Shown here: piece after piece, positions 60,714 to 64,000 of the stretch
Layout of the letters: every line of letters starts with the position of its first letter
Position numbering within the stretch: position 1 is the stretch's first letter
DNA from: Arcicella sp038230735
Lineage (GTDB): Bacteria; Bacteroidota; Bacteroidia; Cytophagales; Spirosomataceae
Length of the DNA: 64,000 bases
Assembly: GCA_038230735.1 (NCBI GenBank)
Contig: JBBRMR010000018.1
Coordinates: 9,883 to 73,882, forward strand
Reading direction: 5' to 3'
The notes under the pieces: generated by a model
What the model was told of the DNA's origin: nothing
The model's input: the letters and a program-made list of their open reading frames with translations, nothing else
Database searches by the model: none
Translations under genes and position numbers: made by a program

Positions 60714-62321
60714 ATGTCTAACACAAAAAATATTTTTTATTTCATTTTGGTTTTCATTGCTTTGTTTTGTTGTAACCGTACTTCTTTTGCCCAACGAAAT
60801 GTAATCATTGTGATTGCTGATGACTTAGGCAGCGATTATTGTGGCTTTAGCGAAAACCACCTTGACACGATTCCTATGCCCAATATCAGACGCTTGTTAA
60901 GTAGAGGCGTTCGTTTTAAAAATGCTTGGGCTAATCCACTTTGTTCTCCAACAAGAGCTGGTTTGTTAACGGGAAGATATAGCTTTAGAACGGGTGTTGG
61001 AAGTGCCATAGGCGGTGTGGGATCTAATGTTTTGGATACAGCTGAGGTCACAATTCCGAAACTGCTTAATAAATTTAAACCAAATCTTATAGCAAAAGGA
61101 CATATCGGTAAGTGGCATTTACAATTACCAATGCCAACGACTAACTATCAGTTTCCCAATAAAATGGGTTATGACCATTTTGAGGGAGGTTTTACTGGCG
61201 AATTATCAAATTTCTATAATTGGACAAAAATTACCAACGGTGTGGCTTCTAATAACACCAATTATGCCACTACCGAAAATGTAGATAATGCTTGGAAGTG
61301 GGTAAAGGGTCAGGGTAATAAGCAGTTCTTTTTGTGGCTGGCATTCAATGCCCCACACATTCCTCACCATTTGCCCCCAACTGGCTTGCATCCCTATAAA
61401 ACTTTAAGTGGCACAGCAACAGATATTGCGGCAAATCCGAAATCATATTTCAAAGCCTCCGTTGCTGCACTCGACCATGAACTTGGAAGGCTTTTTGACT
61501 CCTTACAGGTCTATAAACACTGGGAGAACACTGATATTATTTTTATTGGAGATAACGGTAATGAAGCTACCACCGCACAAAGAAATGGGGGTGCAAAAGG
61601 CAGTGTTAATCAACAAGGATTGAGTGTGCCATTTATTATTTCGGGACCATCTATTGTAAATCCTGGACGTTCCAGCGAGGCTTTGGTTGATACCCATGAC
61701 TTGTTTGCTACCATTCTTGAATTATTCGGCTATACGAATTGGCAAAGTCAAATTGCCCTTAATAAACCCGTTGATAGTAGGAGTATTATGCCAATTATTA
61801 AGAATATATCAACCAACATAAGAACCTATAATTTTAGTGAAGTCTTCAAAAGTCCTAACCTATCGGCTGATGGCAAAACGATGAGAAATGCTCAATACAA
61901 GCTAATTGATTTAGATAATGGTACGCAAAAAATGTACAATTTATTGACCGATTCCTTAGAAAGTACCGATTTACTAAGTAAACCCATGACAACCGAAGCT
62001 ACAACCAATTATAATACGCTCTGCACTGAGATTGCAAATCTTGTGGGCAAAAGTGGTTGTACCAAAGCTGTATCTATCTTAGCCAATGAAGTTGAAATTA
62101 ATAACAAATTACCTTCAATTTATCCAAATCCTTTTACAGATTATATCAATATTGAAAACATAAAAGGGGATGAAATATTTCAATTGACAAATTCATTAGG
62201 AATATCCTTATATAATGGAAATAGTATCAAAAATCAGAATTTTGGTAATCTACCATCTGGGTTTTATATTCTGGAGGTAAAAGGAAAAGAAAGTATCAAA
62301 TACAAATTAGTTAAGCATTAA
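60714..62321 (+). CDS. Sulfatase with type IX secretion sorting domain
   Basis: A 535-residue arylsulfatase-family enzyme. A signal peptide (1-26) is followed by NVIIVIADDLGSDYCG (metal D36-D37), the formylglycine motif CSPTRAGLLTGR (Cys77), KGHIGKWHL and FIGDNGNEATTA. The last ~70 residues (LPSIYPNPFTDYINIENIKG to YKLVKH) are a type A C-terminal sorting domain of the T9SS, so it is exported to or beyond the outer membrane. Cys-type sulfatases need an anaerobic or FGE maturase. Substrate not predictable. Confidence 0.92.
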   Translation: MSNTKNIFYFILVFIALFCCNRTSFAQRNVIIVIADDLGSDYCGFSENHLDTIPMPNIRRLLSRGVRFKNAWANPLCSPTRAGLLTGRYSFRTGVGSAIGGVGSNVLDTAEVTIPKLLNKFKPNLIAKGHIGKWHLQLPMPTTNYQFPNKMGYDHFEGGFTGELSNFYNWTKITNGVASNNTNYATTENVDNAWKWVKGQGNKQFFLWLAFNAPHIPHHLPPTGLHPYKTLSGTATDIAANPKSYFKASVAALDHELGRLFDSLQVYKHWENTDIIFIGDNGNEATTAQRNGGAKGSVNQQGLSVPFIISGPSIVNPGRSSEALVDTHDLFATILELFGYTNWQSQIALNKPVDSRSIMPIIKNISTNIRTYNFSEVFKSPNLSADGKTMRNAQYKLIDLDNGTQKMYNLLTDSLESTDLLSKPMTTEATTNYNTLCTEIANLVGKSGCTKAVSILANEVEINNKLPSIYPNPFTDYINIENIKGDEIFQLTNSLGISLYNGNSIKNQNFGNLPSGFYILEVKGKESIKYKLVKH

Positions 62322-62345
62322 TTAACCCATTAAAATACAAAAGCC

Positions 62346-63833
62346 ATGCATATTAAATCACTCTTTTATCTCACATTCTTCGGAATAGTTTTAATTGCTT
62401 GTAACAAAACTACTGATACTGTTGCACCTACAAATACCAATACAACTACTCCAAGCACCACTACGATAACCACTGGAACGTACAATGAGCTTTGGATTCC
62501 GCCAACGATTACGGGTACTACCTTTAACCTTTCCTTAGGAAAATCATCCAAACAACTTAGAATTGGCAGTACCACAAATACTTATGGTTATAATGGAGCA
62601 TCATTTTGGGGACCAACCTTGATTATGAACAAAGGCGATTTTGTTAAAATGAATGTTACAAATACGCTTTCTGAACAAACTACGACCCATTGGCACGGCT
62701 TCCATATTCCTGCTATTATGGACGGCGGACCACACCAAATTATTGAGGCGGGTACAACTTGGTCGCCTTCGTTTGAGATAAAAAATAATGCAGGCACCTA
62801 CTGGTATCACCCACATTTGCACGAAAAAACCTTTACCCAATTGACCTACGGAGCTGGTGGACTTATTATCATAAAAGACCCTATTGAGTCGGCTTTGGCT
62901 TTGCCACGTACTTACGGGATTGATGATATTCCATTGGTTTTGACCAGCAGAAGGTATAATTCCGACAATTCATTTGATGTTAAAGAACACGCTTATGGCG
63001 ATTATATGCTCACTAATGGCACCCCCAGTGCACAAATAAACTTACCAAAACAATTCCTGAGATTTAGAATTTTGAACGCCGAAACCGAAAGAGGTTACAA
63101 TTTGGGCTTTAGCGATAATCGTAGTTTTTATGTTATTACCAACGATGGCGGTTTACTTGATGCTCCCGTACCCGTGACACGTGTAAAATTAGCTGTGGGT
63201 GAAAGATGTGAGATTTTAGTCGATTTAAGTAAAGATGCAGTAGGTTCAAGTTTGGATATGAAAGCCTATAATGCAAACCAAGAAAGAGGATTTGGTGGAA
63301 GCGAACCGCAAACTACTGGTCAATTTGGGAGTTTGTTGAATAATATAGATTTTAATGTGCTACACATAAACGTAAAAACAGCCACTGCCAATGCCATTAC
63401 CGCATTGCCAAGTAAACTTACTTCCAACACCTACTGGACAGCATCTGATGCTACAAGCACTCGAACCATTGCCATTACGGGCGGACAAGGCGGTTCAGCA
63501 TTTACCTTTGATAATAATACGTATGGCTTTACGACCATCAACCAAAATCTCAAATTAAATGCCATTGAGAAATGGACGATTGTAAATAATAATATTTTTG
63601 GACACTCATTTCATATTCATGACATTCAGTTTAAAATTGTTTCACGAAGTTCGGGTGCAATTGCCTCTTACGAATCGGGTTGGAAAGATACTTTTTACAT
63701 TCGTCAAGGAGAGACAGTTTCGGTTGTTGCCAAATATGATGATTTTGCCAGCGATACCAATCCATATATGTACCATTGTCATTTCCCGAACCACGAAGAC
63801 GGTGGTTTGATGGGACAGTTTTTAGTAAAGTAA
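62346..63833 (+). CDS. Multicopper oxidase (CueO/laccase-like) lipoprotein
   Basis: A 495-residue three-cupredoxin-domain oxidase. The leader IVLIACNKTT has lipid Cys19, followed by a Thr-rich linker. All copper motifs are visible: HWHGFH (115-120), WYHPHLHEKTF, HSFHIHDIQF and MYHCHFPNHEDGGLMGQF (H-C-H with type 1 Cys and axial Met). It should oxidise Cu(I), Fe(II), Mn(II) or a phenolic. It starts 24 bp after the sulfatase and overlaps the next gene by 1 bp. Confidence 0.93.
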   Translation: MHIKSLFYLTFFGIVLIACNKTTDTVAPTNTNTTTPSTTTITTGTYNELWIPPTITGTTFNLSLGKSSKQLRIGSTTNTYGYNGASFWGPTLIMNKGDFVKMNVTNTLSEQTTTHWHGFHIPAIMDGGPHQIIEAGTTWSPSFEIKNNAGTYWYHPHLHEKTFTQLTYGAGGLIIIKDPIESALALPRTYGIDDIPLVLTSRRYNSDNSFDVKEHAYGDYMLTNGTPSAQINLPKQFLRFRILNAETERGYNLGFSDNRSFYVITNDGGLLDAPVPVTRVKLAVGERCEILVDLSKDAVGSSLDMKAYNANQERGFGGSEPQTTGQFGSLLNNIDFNVLHINVKTATANAITALPSKLTSNTYWTASDATSTRTIAITGGQGGSAFTFDNNTYGFTTINQNLKLNAIEKWTIVNNNIFGHSFHIHDIQFKIVSRSSGAIASYESGWKDTFYIRQGETVSVVAKYDDFASDTNPYMYHCHFPNHEDGGLMGQFLVK

Positions 63834-64000
63834 TGAAAAATATTTTCGCCTTTTTATTATTGTGCTTTGCCTGTTGCCAAAATAAGCAAAAGGAAATCCC
63901 CAATTTTGAAGTTTCAAATACCAATGCTGCACTAATTAAGACCGATGAGAACTGGTTTTACGAAGGAAATCTATTTTCTGGATACATGGTAGAAAAAGAA
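63833..64000 (+). CDS. YwqK-like lipoprotein (5' part, cut by window end)
   Basis: ATG at 63833 overlaps the multicopper oxidase stop (TAATG). The start MKNIFAFLLLCFACCQNKQK is a lipoprotein signal, and the first repeat reads ENWFYEGNLFSGYMVEKE, close to the first repeat of the YwqK-like gene at 59012. The gene continues past the window. Confidence 0.75.
   Translation, partial: MKNIFAFLLLCFACCQNKQKEIPNFEVSNTNAALIKTDENWFYEGNLFSGYMVEKE

Overview
The window looks like a chromosomal segment from a low-GC member of the Bacteroidota, most likely Cytophagales (an Emticicia/Arcicella-like relative is my guess, not shown). Grounds: a type IX secretion C-terminal sorting domain on a sulfatase, a lipoprotein TamA (TamL-type), Bat-type VWA and TPR genes, a two-subunit transketolase, the miaB - sigma-54 activator - lptE - TPR - secG - groES - groEL gene order, weak Shine-Dalgarno signals and TAnnTTTG-type -7 promoter elements.

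Layout. 1-8.2 kb: STAS protein, purC, thiolase, Bat-like TPR and VWA genes, an RluA-type pseudouridine synthase, a double-ABC ATPase, a small lipoprotein and a Uma2 nuclease-fold protein. 8.3-15.5 kb (minus strand): the miaB-to-groEL chaperone/envelope block. 15.6-26.3 kb: mixed genes, including a frame-disrupted Rpn-type nuclease, a serine hydrolase, a SixA-like phosphatase, TamL, a TrmH-type methyltransferase, a YhhQ-type queuosine precursor transporter, an aminotransferase and a lipoprotein. 26.6-27.0 kb: tRNA-Ser(GCT), tRNA-Pro(TGG), tRNA-Arg(TCT). 27.1-43.1 kb: a surface polysaccharide locus of two opposed blocks (GT-C, Wzy-like ligase, GT4, acyltransferase 3, GT4, GT2, WcaF-like acetyltransferase and WecA-like initiator on plus; two GT9, a GT8-like, GT4 and GT2 on minus), with an odd PP2C-like membrane protein between them. 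43.2-53.0 kb: sucC, M48 protease, FAH-family hydrolase, a retropepsin-like pseudogene, M23 peptidase, Bcp, and the two transketolase genes, which are pushed apart by about 2 kb of decayed cargo (a four-helix-bundle gene and an AAA ATPase/TOPRIM pair resembling phage-defence modules). 53.2-64.0 kb: two ECF sigma / membrane anti-sigma-like / Spy-like cassettes around an MFS gene, the second leading into a YHYH lipoprotein, YwqK-like lipoprotein, SCO, T9SS sulfatase, multicopper oxidase and a second YwqK-like lipoprotein cut by the window end.

The strongest non-standard signal is a set of dispersed intergenic repeats. Several sequence families with different cores share one architecture: two inverted, internally degenerate arms around a spacer. 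One family sits directly upstream of start codons at five loci, always in the same orientation. Related elements have entered coding sequence: an exact 78-bp palindromic insertion in miaB, the signal-peptide region of LptE and the C-terminus of one glycosyltransferase. The second signal is a cluster of broken genes at 46.3-52.1 kb, most explained by single C-to-T nonsense changes. All family assignments come from reading motifs by eye; no database search was possible.
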